Origin: Pseudomonas sp. FP2196
GTDB lineage: Bacteria; Pseudomonadota; Gammaproteobacteria; Pseudomonadales; Pseudomonadaceae
Length of the DNA stretch: 64,000 bases
Reading direction: 5' to 3'
Assembly: GCF_030687715.1 (NCBI RefSeq)
Contig: NZ_CP117445.1
Span: 5,476,001 to 5,540,000, forward strand
Shown: positions 16,466 to 25,215 of the stretch, piece by piece
Layout of the letters: each line of letters opens with the position of its first letter
Numbering within the stretch: the first letter of the stretch is position 1
Program-made: the position numbers and the translations under genes
The notes under the pieces: model-generated
What the model was told of the DNA's origin: nothing
Databases searched by the model: none
Seen by the model: only the letters and a program-made list of their open reading frames with translations

Positions 16466-17116
16466 ATGGGATGGTTTAAAGACTTGCTGGGCACCAGCAA
16501 CTGGCAGAACGCTGCGCCAACGCCGACCGTTGCCAGCGGCCCACTCGGGATGGCGCAAGGTAAAGGTGTCAGGTTCGATACGACTCTGGCGCTGCTGCTT
16601 GATGGCTCGACCTCGGTGCGTGTGCCCTTCGATCAGGCGATCTGGAGCGCCGGCTGGGTCGATCTCGGCCAGTCCAACAAACTGCACCGCTATTACATGA
16701 ACGACGAGGATTTCTGGGTACAGATCCACGTCACCGGCGACGACCAGGTCGAATCGGTCACGCTGTTCAACTATATCGGTTACGTGACGGTCAACAGCGA
16801 CGCCGAACTGCAGCGCCTCGCGGGCCCGAGCAGTCAGATCGGTTTGCCGACCTACACCCACGAAGGTGTCGAATACACCCGCGAATGGGGCACCGAACAG
16901 GGCCAGACCGAACTGGTTCCAATGACCGAGCAAGTGGTCAATCCGGACGAGAGCTACACCATCGAACATCATTCGATGCTCTATGCACGCGAAACCGGCC
17001 TGACCGATCGCCGCGAACTGCTGCTGTTTTCCGTCGAGCAGGACGAAGAAGGCACCGTCAGCCTGAGCACCTCACTGGGCATCTCGCTGTACACGACTGA
17101 CCTGAGCACCATTTAA
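16466..17116 (+). CDS. YjfK-like DUF2491 protein
   Basis: 216-residue soluble acidic protein without signal peptide or membrane segments. The start GWFKDLLG and the central FDTTLALLLDG... DEDFWVQIHVTGDDQVESVTLFNYIGY are DUF2491-like. The ATG at 16466 is preceded by AAGGA; longer in-frame starts lie within the intergenic region. Third gene of the yjf-like operon, downstream of the REP hairpin. Molecular function is unknown; membership with a PspA-like protein and a DUF350 membrane protein suggests envelope maintenance. Confidence 0.82.
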   Translation: MGWFKDLLGTSNWQNAAPTPTVASGPLGMAQGKGVRFDTTLALLLDGSTSVRVPFDQAIWSAGWVDLGQSNKLHRYYMNDEDFWVQIHVTGDDQVESVTLFNYIGYVTVNSDAELQRLAGPSSQIGLPTYTHEGVEYTREWGTEQGQTELVPMTEQVVNPDESYTIEHHSMLYARETGLTDRRELLLFSVEQDEEGTVSLSTSLGISLYTTDLSTI

Positions 17117-17131
17117 ATAAGGAAGTTTTTC

Positions 17132-17557
17132 ATGCTGGAAGTGCTGGCCTTTTCCCTGAACAAAACCGCGCTGACCGGTTTCGTCGTCTACCTGATCGGC
17201 GCCGTTTTGCTGTTCATGCTGTTCCAATTCGTCTACACCCGCATCACCCCGCACAAGGAATTCGAGCTGATCCGTGCCGGCAACACCGCCGCCGCCATTG
17301 CACTGGCTGGCGCGATCATCGGTTTCGCCATCCCCGCCAGCAACGTGATCGCCTTCTCAGTCAACGTTCTCGACTTCGTGCTCTGGGCGGTGATTGCCGC
17401 AGTGGTACAACTGCTGGCGTTTCTTGCCACGACTCTGGTGCTCAAAGGCACATCCCAGCGCATCGCCAACGGTGAAATCGCCTCCGGCATCTACGTGGCT
17501 GCGGTGGCGATCAGCGTCGGCATGCTCAACGCTGCATGCATGACACCGTCCAACTGA
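17132..17557 (+). CDS. YjfL-like DUF350 membrane protein
   Basis: 141-residue integral membrane protein with four hydrophobic helices, near residues 10-30 (LTGFVVYLIGAVLLFMLFQF), 48-70, 76-100 and 115-137. This is the DUF350 plan. AAGGA precedes the ATG. It sits 15 bases after the DUF2491 gene and 17 before the DUF1190 gene. In operons of this kind the DUF350 protein is the inner-membrane component next to the PspA-like coat. Function unknown. Confidence 0.85.
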   Translation: MLEVLAFSLNKTALTGFVVYLIGAVLLFMLFQFVYTRITPHKEFELIRAGNTAAAIALAGAIIGFAIPASNVIAFSVNVLDFVLWAVIAAVVQLLAFLATTLVLKGTSQRIANGEIASGIYVAAVAISVGMLNAACMTPSN

Positions 17558-17574
17558 TCGGCAGGAAGCCTTAG

Positions 17575-18279
17575 ATGAAACGAAGCAAATACGTTCAGTT
17601 GTCCCTCGCTGCGTCGGTGGCCATGGCCATTTCCGGCGAAGCCGCGGCGGTGGATCAGCCACGCAACTTCCAGAGCGTTGAGCAGTGCGTCGATGCCGAA
17701 GTGGCCGCCGATACCTGCTCGAACGCCTATGTGGCGGCATTGACCGAACACCGGCGCATCGCTCCGGCGTACGACGACAAGGCCAAGTGCGATGCGGATT
17801 TCGCCGCCGACTGGTGCCAGAAAAATTCCGACGGGCGCTTCGTACCGAAACTCGGCGGTTTCAAAGTGCCGCAGCCCGGTGAAGCCGCGCAGAATCTCGA
17901 CGCCATCGCCGATGCGCAAATGCCGGCGGGAGACACCACATCCACTCACGCGACACAAAGCACCTCGCATTACTCCGGTGGTGGTGGCGGCGGTGGCGGC
18001 GGCAACGGCTGGCTGACCGGATGGCTGATCGGCAATGCGATGAGCAACAACCAGAACCGCACGGTTTACCGCGACCGTGATACGCGTCAGACCTACAACA
18101 CCTCGACGCAGTACCGCAAAATCGAATCGGCGCCTCGCAGCCAACCCGACTACGAGAGCAGCAAAAGCAAACCGGTCAACGTCGCCTCGTCGACGTCCCG
18201 TGGCGGCTTCGGCAGCCAGTCCAGTGCCCGCAGTGGTTGGGGTGGCTGGGGCAGCAGTTCCGGTCGCTCGAGCAGCTAA
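17575..18279 (+). CDS. DUF1190 periplasmic protein (YjfM-like)
   Basis: 234-residue exported protein. The signal peptide covers about residues 1-25 (basic start, then LSLAASVAMAISGEAAA). Four cysteines at 38, 48, 72 and 81 in the mature N-terminal part could form two disulfides. A run of nine glycines near 135-143 is followed by a short hydrophobic stretch (WLTGWLIGNAM). The C terminus is Ser/Arg/Gly-rich (GGFGSQSSARSGWGGWGSSS). This composition is typical of DUF1190. It ends two bases before the ATP-grasp gene. Function unknown. Confidence 0.82.
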   Translation: MKRSKYVQLSLAASVAMAISGEAAAVDQPRNFQSVEQCVDAEVAADTCSNAYVAALTEHRRIAPAYDDKAKCDADFAADWCQKNSDGRFVPKLGGFKVPQPGEAAQNLDAIADAQMPAGDTTSTHATQSTSHYSGGGGGGGGGNGWLTGWLIGNAMSNNQNRTVYRDRDTRQTYNTSTQYRKIESAPRSQPDYESSKSKPVNVASSTSRGGFGSQSSARSGWGGWGSSSGRSSS

Positions 18280-18281
18280 CG

Positions 18282-19439
18282 ATGAAAAAGATCCTCTGCG
18301 CCGAGCGCCCCGACTGGAAACACACGGCCGAGAGCCTCGGCTTCATGTTCCACACCATCGACGACGAGCCGTACTGGGACGAAAGCGCTTACTACCAGTT
18401 CACACTCGCGCAGATCGAAAATGATCTAGAGGACCCGACCACCGAACTGCACGAGATGTGCATGGACCTGGTCGACCGCGTGGTGCACAGCGAAGAACTG
18501 CTGGATCGCCTGAGCATTCCTGCTTCGTACTACGACATGATCCGCACGTCCTGGCTGGAAGGTCATCCGCATCTGTATGGGCGCATGGACTTTTCCTATA
18601 GCGGCAACGGCCCGGCGAAACTGCTGGAGCTCAACTACGACACGCCGACCAGCCTCTACGAAGCGGCGGCGTTCCAGTGGGGCTGGCTGGAGCAATGCAT
18701 CGAGCGCGGCACGCTGCCGCGCCATGCCGACCAGTTCAACAGCATCGACACCAAGCTGCATCAGGCTTTCGCCGAGTTGCAACTCAAGCGTCCGTTCTAC
18801 TTCGCCTCGATGAAAGACTCGGTCGAAGACAAGGGCACCACGGACTACCTGCGACTGATCGCGGAAAAAGTCGGTATCGAATCACGCCACATCGACATTG
18901 AAGACATTGGTTTGACCGCCGATGGACGCTTCGTCGATCTGCAAGATCGCTGGATCCCGCACCTGTTCAAGCTGCACGCCTGGGAATTCATCTTCCACGA
19001 ACCTTTCGGCGCGGCGATTGCCGAGTGCGACACGCAGTTTTTCGAGCCGGCGTGGAAGGCGATCCTGTCGAACAAAGGCGCGTTGCCCTTGCTGTGGGAA
19101 CTGCACAAGGGCCATCCGAATCTGCTCGCGGCGCATCTCGACCCGAATCCGGCCAGCGCCGTGCCCAAAGGCTGGGTGCGCAAACCGTACTTTTCCCGAG
19201 AAGGCGCCAACATCGAGCTGCAAACCGCAGAAGGTCTGATCGTCAAAGAGGACGGCCCCTACACCGATGCGCCGTTCATCCTGCAGGAGTTTGCGCCATT
19301 GCCGAAGTTCGATGACAGCTACACGCTGATCGGTTCTTGGGTAATCGGCGATCAGGCGGCGGGAATTGGTGTGCGGGAAGACAACAGCCTTATCACTAAA
19401 GACTCCAGCCGCTTCTTGCCCCACCTGATCCTCGACTGA
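18282..19439 (+). CDS. Glutathionylspermidine synthase-like ATP-grasp ligase (YjfC-like)
   Basis: 385-residue enzyme corresponding to the C-terminal synthetase half of Gsp synthase. Family marks are RMDFSYSGNGPAKLLELNYDTPTSL near residue 100 (shown here as two parts of one motif), FSREGANIEL near 304 and the C-terminal LIGSWVIGDQAAGIGVRED. The N-terminal amidase domain of E. coli Gsp is absent, as in YjfC/YgiC. These stand-alone ligases have ATP-dependent amide ligase architecture, but their substrate is not established and they are not proven Gsp synthases. It is last in the operon, so the envelope genes upstream may supply or use its product. Confidence 0.88.
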   Translation: MKKILCAERPDWKHTAESLGFMFHTIDDEPYWDESAYYQFTLAQIENDLEDPTTELHEMCMDLVDRVVHSEELLDRLSIPASYYDMIRTSWLEGHPHLYGRMDFSYSGNGPAKLLELNYDTPTSLYEAAAFQWGWLEQCIERGTLPRHADQFNSIDTKLHQAFAELQLKRPFYFASMKDSVEDKGTTDYLRLIAEKVGIESRHIDIEDIGLTADGRFVDLQDRWIPHLFKLHAWEFIFHEPFGAAIAECDTQFFEPAWKAILSNKGALPLLWELHKGHPNLLAAHLDPNPASAVPKGWVRKPYFSREGANIELQTAEGLIVKEDGPYTDAPFILQEFAPLPKFDDSYTLIGSWVIGDQAAGIGVREDNSLITKDSSRFLPHLILD

Positions 19440-19450
19440 AACACAAATTT

Positions 19451-19484
19451 CCCTGTGGGAGCTGGCTTGCCAGCTCCCACAGGG
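19451..19484. repeat. Perfect short REP palindrome
   Basis: Arms CCCTGTGGGAGCTGGC / GCCAGCTCCCACAGGG separated by TT. The compact version of the GCTGGC REP family, just after the last gene of the yjf-like operon; it may be that operon's 3' end. Confidence 0.85.
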
Positions 19485-19517
19485 ATTTGGGATAACCGCA
19501 GACGAAAAAAATCCCAC

Positions 19518-19553
19518 AAAAAAGGCCCGTCGCTTCAAGCGACGGGCCTTTTT
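19518..19553. terminator. Bidirectional terminator between the yjf-like operon and ssb
   Basis: Stem GGCCCGTCGC/GCGACGGGCC with loop TTCAA, flanked by an A-run and a T-run so it works on both strands. It serves convergent transcription units. Confidence 0.88.
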
Positions 19554-19577
19554 ATTTGCAGCGGTTACAGCAACAAA

Positions 19578-20102
19578 TCAGAACGGAATATCGTCATCGA
19601 AGCTGTCGAAATCCGGAGCCGGTTGCGGTGCGGCCTGCTGTGGAGCCGGGGCCGAACGCTGTTGCGGAGCCGACTGCTGCGGACGCGGTGCCTGCTGACG
19701 CGGAGCTGGAGCGGACTGCTGATAGTTGTTGCCGCCGCCTTGTTGGTCGCCCTGTTGCGGACGGCCGCCGAGCAGTTGCATGGTGCCTTGCATGTCGACC
19801 ACGATCTCGGTGGTGTAACGCTTGATACCGTCTTTTTCCCACTCACGAGTCTGCAGCTTGCCTTCGATGTACACCTGCGAACCCTTACGCAGGTATTCGC
19901 CGGCGATCTCGGCAACCTTGCCGAACATCGAAACACGGTGCCACTCGGTCTTCTCGACCTTCTGACCGGTTTGCTTGTCGGTCCACTGTTCGCTTGTTGC
20001 CAGACTCAGGTTGGTCACGGCGTTACCGTTAGGCAGGTAGCGAACTTCGGGATCCTGGCCGCAAGTGCCGACCAATATGACTTTGTTAACCCCACGGGCC
20101 AT
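19578..20102 (-). CDS. ssb: Single-stranded DNA-binding protein
   Basis: 174-residue SSB that coats ssDNA and recruits replication and repair partners. The OB fold spans about 1-112 ([21 protein letters not shown] at the start, [22 protein letters not shown] in the middle). A Gln/Pro/Ala-rich disordered linker covers 113-163, and the conserved acidic tip DDDIPF (169-174) is present. It lies 9 bases downstream of the MFS gene on the same strand and next to divergent uvrA, the classic ssb-uvrA neighbourhood. No LexA-type box is visible close to its start. Confidence 0.97.
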   Translation of the reverse strand: MARGVNKVILVGTCGQDPEVRYLPNGNAVTNLSLATSEQWTDKQTGQKVEKTEWHRVSMFGKVAEIAGEYLRKGSQVYIEGKLQTREWEKDGIKRYTTEIVVDMQGTMQLLGGRPQQGDQQGGGNNYQQSAPAPRQQAPRPQQSAPQQRSAPAPQQAAPQPAPDFDSFDDDIPF

Positions 20103-20111
20103 AACGTTCTC

Positions 20112-21509
20112 CTAGGCTTCGCAAGCAGCCCCGGCCGGGTTGTTCACCAGGCGTTCGAGGGTGTCGCGATCCACTAATTCTTTGTCCAGTTTGATGTAAA
20201 CAGCCGCTTCATCAGCAACTATCACTGCATCTGTTACCCCCACGAGGGCCTTGAGGCGCTCGACCAGACCCGCTTCGCGGATCGCCTCGGGCGACAACGG
20301 CAAGCGTAGGCTCGTCACGTAGGGAGGTTCGCGCATGGTAACAGCAAAGGCCAGCCAGATGGCAGCCAGACCCGCGCATCCGAGGAACACAACCGACAGA
20401 CCGCCATGCTGAAACAACCAGCCGCCGAGTATCCCGCCGAGTGCAGAGCCGAGGAACTGACTGGTGGAATACACGCCCATGGCCGTGCCCTTCCCGCCCG
20501 CCGGTGAAACCTTGCTGATCAGCGACGGCAATGAGGCCTCCAGCAGATTGAACGCGGTGAAGAACACCACCGTGCCGATCACCAGAGCCCGCAAGCTGTC
20601 ACCGAACTGCCAGAAGAATAGCTCAGTGAGCATCAGCGTCATGACGGCGCCGAGCAAAATTCGTTTCATTTTGCGTTTCTTCTCGCCGTAGATGATGAAC
20701 GGGATCATGGCGAAGAAAGAAATCAGCAGCGCGGTCAGGTAGACCCACCAATGCTGCTCCTTGGGCAACCCGGCCTTTTCCACCAGTGCCAATGGCAGCG
20801 CAACGAAGCTCGACATCAGCATCGCATGCAACACAAAGATGCCCAGATCGAGGCGCAACAGATCGGGATGTTTGAGCGTCGGCATCAACGCCTGTCGCGC
20901 CACGCCCGATTCACGATGCTGCAGCGGCCCGGTGGATTTCGGCACCATGAACATGATGATCAGGATGCCCACCAGCGCCATCGCGCCTGTGGCGAGGAAC
21001 AGTCCGGACAAGCCGAAAGCGCTGGTCAACAAAGGCCCGACCACCATGGCCACGGCGAACGACAGGCCGATAGTCATGCCAATCATGGCCATGGCTTTGG
21101 TACGGTGCTGTTCGCGGGTCAGGTCAGAGAGCAAGGCCATGACCGCAGCGGAAATCGCCCCGGCGCCCTGCAGGATCCGACCGGCAATTACGCCCCAGAT
21201 CGAATCGGCTTGAGATGCCAAAACGCTGCCGAGGGCAAAGACGATCAGCCCCAGGTAAATCACCGGACGACGGCCAATGCGGTCGGAAATGACCCCGAAC
21301 GGAATCTGAAAAATCGCCTGAGTCAGGCCGTAAGCGCCGATTGCCAGACCGATCAGGGCCGGGGTCGCTCCCGCCAGATCCATGCCGTAGGTCGCCAGTA
21401 CCGGCAACACCATGAACATGCCAAGCATACGGAAGGCGAACACCAGGGCCAGACCGCTCGCCGCGCGGGTCTCGCTGCCACTCATGCGTTCGCTGTGGGG
21501 ATCGTGCAT
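20112..21509 (-). CDS. MFS transporter with C-terminal YAM domain (YajR-like)
   Basis: 465-residue major-facilitator exporter with 12 transmembrane helices up to about residue 395. MFS motif A is visible in the first cytoplasmic loop (GVISDRIGRRPVIYLG near residue 73). After the last helix comes a soluble domain (about 410-455: ERLKALVGVTDAVIVADEAAVYIKLDKEL), the ferredoxin-like YAM domain typical of YajR. GAGG 7 bases before the ATG supports the start. It sits between ssb and uvrA, as PA4233 does. Substrate unknown. Confidence 0.9.
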   Translation of the reverse strand: MHDPHSERMSGSETRAASGLALVFAFRMLGMFMVLPVLATYGMDLAGATPALIGLAIGAYGLTQAIFQIPFGVISDRIGRRPVIYLGLIVFALGSVLASQADSIWGVIAGRILQGAGAISAAVMALLSDLTREQHRTKAMAMIGMTIGLSFAVAMVVGPLLTSAFGLSGLFLATGAMALVGILIIMFMVPKSTGPLQHRESGVARQALMPTLKHPDLLRLDLGIFVLHAMLMSSFVALPLALVEKAGLPKEQHWWVYLTALLISFFAMIPFIIYGEKKRKMKRILLGAVMTLMLTELFFWQFGDSLRALVIGTVVFFTAFNLLEASLPSLISKVSPAGGKGTAMGVYSTSQFLGSALGGILGGWLFQHGGLSVVFLGCAGLAAIWLAFAVTMREPPYVTSLRLPLSPEAIREAGLVERLKALVGVTDAVIVADEAAVYIKLDKELVDRDTLERLVNNPAGAACEA

Positions 21510-21700
21510 GGAAAAACCTCGTGTGAACCGGCGGCGATTCTACCAGTCCCATCGGAAGACGGGGTATATCGCGACGCTATGACGCGTATAGATGAAACAC
21601 TCTTCATGCAGGGTAAAAAACGCTTCGCTTGATAGTGTGCATCCATCCAGTATTTGCCCGTATACTCCTACGTTTTCGACGCCCGCCGAGCGAGGCCACT

Positions 21701-24535
21701 TTGGACAAGATCCTGATACGTGGGGCCCGTACCCACAACCTGAAGAACATCGACCTGACCCTGCCACGGGACAAACTGATCGTCATCACCGGCCTGTCCG
21801 GATCCGGCAAGTCGTCCCTGGCTTTCGACACCCTGTACGCCGAAGGTCAGCGCCGCTATGTCGAATCCCTGTCGGCCTACGCCCGGCAGTTCCTGTCGAT
21901 GATGGAAAAACCCGACGTCGACACCATCGAAGGCTTGTCGCCGGCGATCTCCATCGAACAGAAGTCGACCTCGCACAACCCGCGCTCCACGGTCGGCACC
22001 ATCACCGAAATCTACGATTATCTGCGCCTGCTGTATGCACGCGTCGGTACGCCGCGCTGCCCGGATCACGACATTCCGCTGGAAGCGCAGACCGTCAGCC
22101 AGATGGTCGACCTGGTGCTGGCTCAGCCGGAAGGCAGCAAACTGATGCTGCTGGCACCGGTGATTCGCGAGCGCAAGGGCGAGCACCTGTCGGTGTTCGA
22201 AGAACTGCGCGCTCAAGGCTTCGTCCGCGCCCGGGTCAACGGCCGCATTTGTGAGCTCGACGAGCTGCCGAAACTGGATAAACAGAAGAAGCATTCGATT
22301 GATGTGATCGTCGACCGCTTCAAGGTTCGCGCCGATTTGCAGCAACGTCTTGCCGAATCCTTCGAGACCGCGCTGAAACTGGCCGACGGCATTGCACTCG
22401 TGGCACCGATGGACGATGAGCCGGGTGAGGAGATGATCTTCTCCGCGCGCTTCGCCTGCCCGATCTGCGGCCATGCGATCAGCGAGCTGGAGCCGAAGCT
22501 GTTTTCCTTCAACAATCCGGCTGGCGCCTGCCCGACTTGCGATGGTCTGGGGGTGAAGCAGTTCTTCGACATCAAGCGGCTGGTCAATGGCGACCTGACG
22601 CTGGCCGAAGGTGCAATTCGCGGCTGGGACAGGCGCAACGTCTATTACTTCCAGATGCTCGGCTCACTGGCCTCGCACTACGGTTTCAGTCTGGAAGTGC
22701 CGTTCAACGAACTGCCGGCCGATCAGCAGAAATTCATCCTGCACGGCAGCGGCTCACAGAATGTTGATTTCAAATACCTGAACGACCGTGGCGACATCGT
22801 CAAACGTTCGCACCCCTTCGAAGGCATCGTGCCGAACCTCGAACGCCGATACCGCGAAACCGAATCGGCGAGCGTGCGTGAAGAGCTGGCCAAGTTCCTC
22901 AGCACCCAGTCGTGCCCGGATTGCCGTGGCACTCGTCTGCGTCGCGAAGCACGGCATGTGTGGGTCGGTGAGAAGACACTGCCGGCGGTGACCAACCTGC
23001 CGATCGGCGATGCCTGCGAGTATTTCGGCGAGCTGAAGATGACAGGCCGTCGTGGGGAAATTGCCGACAAGATTCTCAAGGAAATCCGCGAGCGTCTGCA
23101 ATTTTTGGTTAACGTCGGTCTCGATTATCTGTCGCTGGATCGCAGTGCCGACACGCTGTCCGGTGGTGAGGCGCAACGGATTCGCCTGGCCAGCCAGATC
23201 GGCGCCGGCCTGGTCGGGGTTCTGTATATCCTCGACGAACCGTCGATTGGCCTTCACCAGCGCGATAACGACCGACTGCTCGGCACGCTCAAACACTTGC
23301 GCGATATCGGCAACACCGTAATCGTGGTCGAGCACGACGAAGACGCCATCCGTTTGGCCGACTACGTGGTGGATATCGGCCCGGGCGCCGGTGTGCATGG
23401 CGGGCAGATCGTTGCCGAAGGTACGCCAGCCGAAGTGATGGCACACCCTGACTCTCTGACCGGCAAATACCTGTCGGGCAGGGTCAAGATCGAAGTGCCA
23501 GCCAAGCGCACACCGCGCAACAAGAAACTGACCCTGTCGCTCAAGGGCGCGCGCGGCAACAACCTGCGCAACGTCGACCTGGAGATTCCGATTGGCTTGC
23601 TGACCTGCGTGACTGGCGTGTCCGGCTCGGGCAAGTCGACGCTGATCAACAACACGCTGTTCCCATTGAGTGCCACGGCACTCAATGGCGCGACCACGCT
23701 GGAAGCGGCGGCCCACGATAGCATCAAGGGGCTGGAGCATCTCGACAAAGTCGTCGATATCGACCAGAGCCCGATCGGCCGCACGCCGCGCTCCAACCCG
23801 GCGACCTACACCGGGCTTTTCACACCGATCCGCGAACTGTTTGCCGGCGTTCCCGAGTCGCGCTCCCGTGGTTACGGCCCGGGGCGTTTCTCTTTCAACG
23901 TCAAGGGCGGTCGCTGCGAGGCATGTCAGGGCGACGGTCTGATCAAGGTGGAAATGCACTTTCTGCCGGACATCTACGTGCCGTGCGACGTGTGCAAAAG
24001 CAAGCGCTACAACCGCGAAACCCTTGAGATCAAATACAAGGGCAAGAGCATCCACGAAACCCTCGAGATGACCATCGAGGAAGCCCGGGTGTTCTTCGAC
24101 GCGGTGCCTGCGCTGGCGCGCAAGCTGCAGACGTTGATGGATGTGGGGCTTTCGTACATCAAGCTCGGGCAGTCGGCGACGACCTTGTCCGGGGGCGAGG
24201 CGCAGCGGGTCAAGCTGTCTCGTGAGTTGTCCAAGCGCGACACCGGCAAGACCCTGTATATCCTCGATGAGCCAACCACTGGCTTGCACTTCGCGGATAT
24301 TCAGCAACTGCTCGACGTGCTGCATCGATTGCGCGACCACGGCAACACTGTGGTGGTGATCGAGCACAACCTCGACGTGATCAAGACAGCCGACTGGCTG
24401 GTGGATCTCGGGCCAGAGGGTGGTTCCAAGGGTGGGCAGATCATTGCGACCGGTACGCCGGAACAAGTGGCAGAGATGAAGCAATCTCACACTGGGCATT
24501 ACCTCAAACCGCTGTTGATCCGCGATCGGGCTTAA
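21701..24535 (+). CDS. uvrA: Excinuclease ABC subunit A
   Basis: Damage-recognition ATPase of nucleotide excision repair, about 944 residues. First Walker A ([13 protein letters not shown]) lies near residues 30-42. Zinc-binding cysteine pairs are CPICG...CPTC near 250-280 and CEACQGDG...[10 protein letters not shown] near 740-765. The second Walker A ([10 protein letters not shown]) is near residue 640, and two ABC signatures (LSGGEAQR) are present. The start is taken as the TTG at 21701 because GAGG lies 5 bases upstream and [16 protein letters not shown] is the family N terminus; an upstream ATG would add 24 unrelated residues. The gene stands alone on this strand, divergent from the MFS/ssb unit. 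Confidence 0.96.
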   Translation: MDKILIRGARTHNLKNIDLTLPRDKLIVITGLSGSGKSSLAFDTLYAEGQRRYVESLSAYARQFLSMMEKPDVDTIEGLSPAISIEQKSTSHNPRSTVGTITEIYDYLRLLYARVGTPRCPDHDIPLEAQTVSQMVDLVLAQPEGSKLMLLAPVIRERKGEHLSVFEELRAQGFVRARVNGRICELDELPKLDKQKKHSIDVIVDRFKVRADLQQRLAESFETALKLADGIALVAPMDDEPGEEMIFSARFACPICGHAISELEPKLFSFNNPAGACPTCDGLGVKQFFDIKRLVNGDLTLAEGAIRGWDRRNVYYFQMLGSLASHYGFSLEVPFNELPADQQKFILHGSGSQNVDFKYLNDRGDIVKRSHPFEGIVPNLERRYRETESASVREELAKFLSTQSCPDCRGTRLRREARHVWVGEKTLPAVTNLPIGDACEYFGELKMTGRRGEIADKILKEIRERLQFLVNVGLDYLSLDRSADTLSGGEAQRIRLASQIGAGLVGVLYILDEPSIGLHQRDNDRLLGTLKHLRDIGNTVIVVEHDEDAIRLADYVVDIGPGAGVHGGQIVAEGTPAEVMAHPDSLTGKYLSGRVKIEVPAKRTPRNKKLTLSLKGARGNNLRNVDLEIPIGLLTCVTGVSGSGKSTLINNTLFPLSATALNGATTLEAAAHDSIKGLEHLDKVVDIDQSPIGRTPRSNPATYTGLFTPIRELFAGVPESRSRGYGPGRFSFNVKGGRCEACQGDGLIKVEMHFLPDIYVPCDVCKSKRYNRETLEIKYKGKSIHETLEMTIEEARVFFDAVPALARKLQTLMDVGLSYIKLGQSATTLSGGEAQRVKLSRELSKRDTGKTLYILDEPTTGLHFADIQQLLDVLHRLRDHGNTVVVIEHNLDVIKTADWLVDLGPEGGSKGGQIIATGTPEQVAEMKQSHTGHYLKPLLIRDRA

Positions 24536-24547
24536 ACGCCGAGCATG

Positions 24548-24587
24548 AAAAAGCCCCTGTCACTTCATCAGTGACAGGGGCTTTTTT
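24548..24587 (+). terminator. Terminator shared by uvrA and ftnA
   Basis: 17-base arms AAAAAGCCCCTGTCACT / AGTGACAGGGGCTTTTT with loop TCATC. It lies between convergent genes and is symmetric enough to act both ways. Confidence 0.92.
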
Positions 24588-24600
24588 GTATCTTTTGCAA

Positions 24601-25065
24601 TCAGGTATGGGATTGCAGGTAGTTCTCGAGACCGATCAGTTTAATCAGGCCCAACTGCTTTTCCAGCCAGTAAGTGTGATCTTCTTCGGTGTCGTTCAGC
24701 TGAATCCGCAGGATCTCACGACTGACATAGTCTTTGTGCTGCTCGCACAACTCGATGCCTTTGCACAGCGCGGCGCGAACTTTGTACTCAAGACGCAGAT
24801 CTGCTTCGAGCATCTCCGGCACGGTGGTGCCGACATCCAGATCATCCGGACGCATGCGCGGCGTACCTTCGAGCATCAGAATTCGGCGCATCAACGCATC
24901 AGCGTGACCGGCTTCTTCTTCCATCTCGTGATTGATTCGCTCGTAGAGCTTGGTGAACCCCCAGTCCTCATACATCCGCGAATGAACAAAATATTGGTCA
25001 CGCGCGGCCAGTTCGCCGGTCAGCAACGTGTTGAGGTAATCGATAACGTCTGGGTGGCCTTGCAT
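24601..25065 (-). CDS. ftnA: Bacterioferritin-type ferritin lacking the heme-ligand methionine (FtnA/BfrA)
   Basis: 154-residue iron-storage subunit forming a 24-mer with a ferroxidase centre. Iron ligands Glu18, Glu51, His54, an Glu near 93, Glu127 and His130 are in place. Aligned without gaps to E. coli Bfr over the first 60 residues, the heme ligand Met52 is Ala here (EEEAGHAD against DEMKHAD), so this subunit should not bind heme by itself. P. aeruginosa has the same split: FtnA (PA4235, old name BfrA) beside katA and uvrA, and heme-binding BfrB elsewhere. The start at 25065 gives [12 protein letters not shown], with GGAG upstream. Confidence 0.92.
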   Translation of the reverse strand: MQGHPDVIDYLNTLLTGELAARDQYFVHSRMYEDWGFTKLYERINHEMEEEAGHADALMRRILMLEGTPRMRPDDLDVGTTVPEMLEADLRLEYKVRAALCKGIELCEQHKDYVSREILRIQLNDTEEDHTYWLEKQLGLIKLIGLENYLQSHT

Positions 25066-25177
25066 CGCCCTACATCTCCCTGCTTGAAAGTCTGTAGTTT
25101 GAACCAAGCTGACTGCAAGGTCACCCACTTCGCGCAATAAAAGCGAAGATATTCTGAGAAAAGCAGCCTAAATAACG

Positions 25178-25204
25178 CAAAAACCGCCCTTAATGCGGGC
25201 GGTT
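25178..25204 (-). terminator. Terminator of katA
   Basis: Stem AACCGCCC/GGGCGGTT followed on the minus strand by a T-run (complement of 25178-25183). It lies between katA and ftnA. Confidence 0.82.
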
Positions 25205-25215
25205 CTGCTTCTCGT

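Noticed and set aside
21565..21590. TATATCGCG...CGCGTATA imperfect inverted repeat between the MFS gene and uvrA
   Set aside because: The arms differ by an inserted base and are short; chance cannot be excluded and no known site matches.
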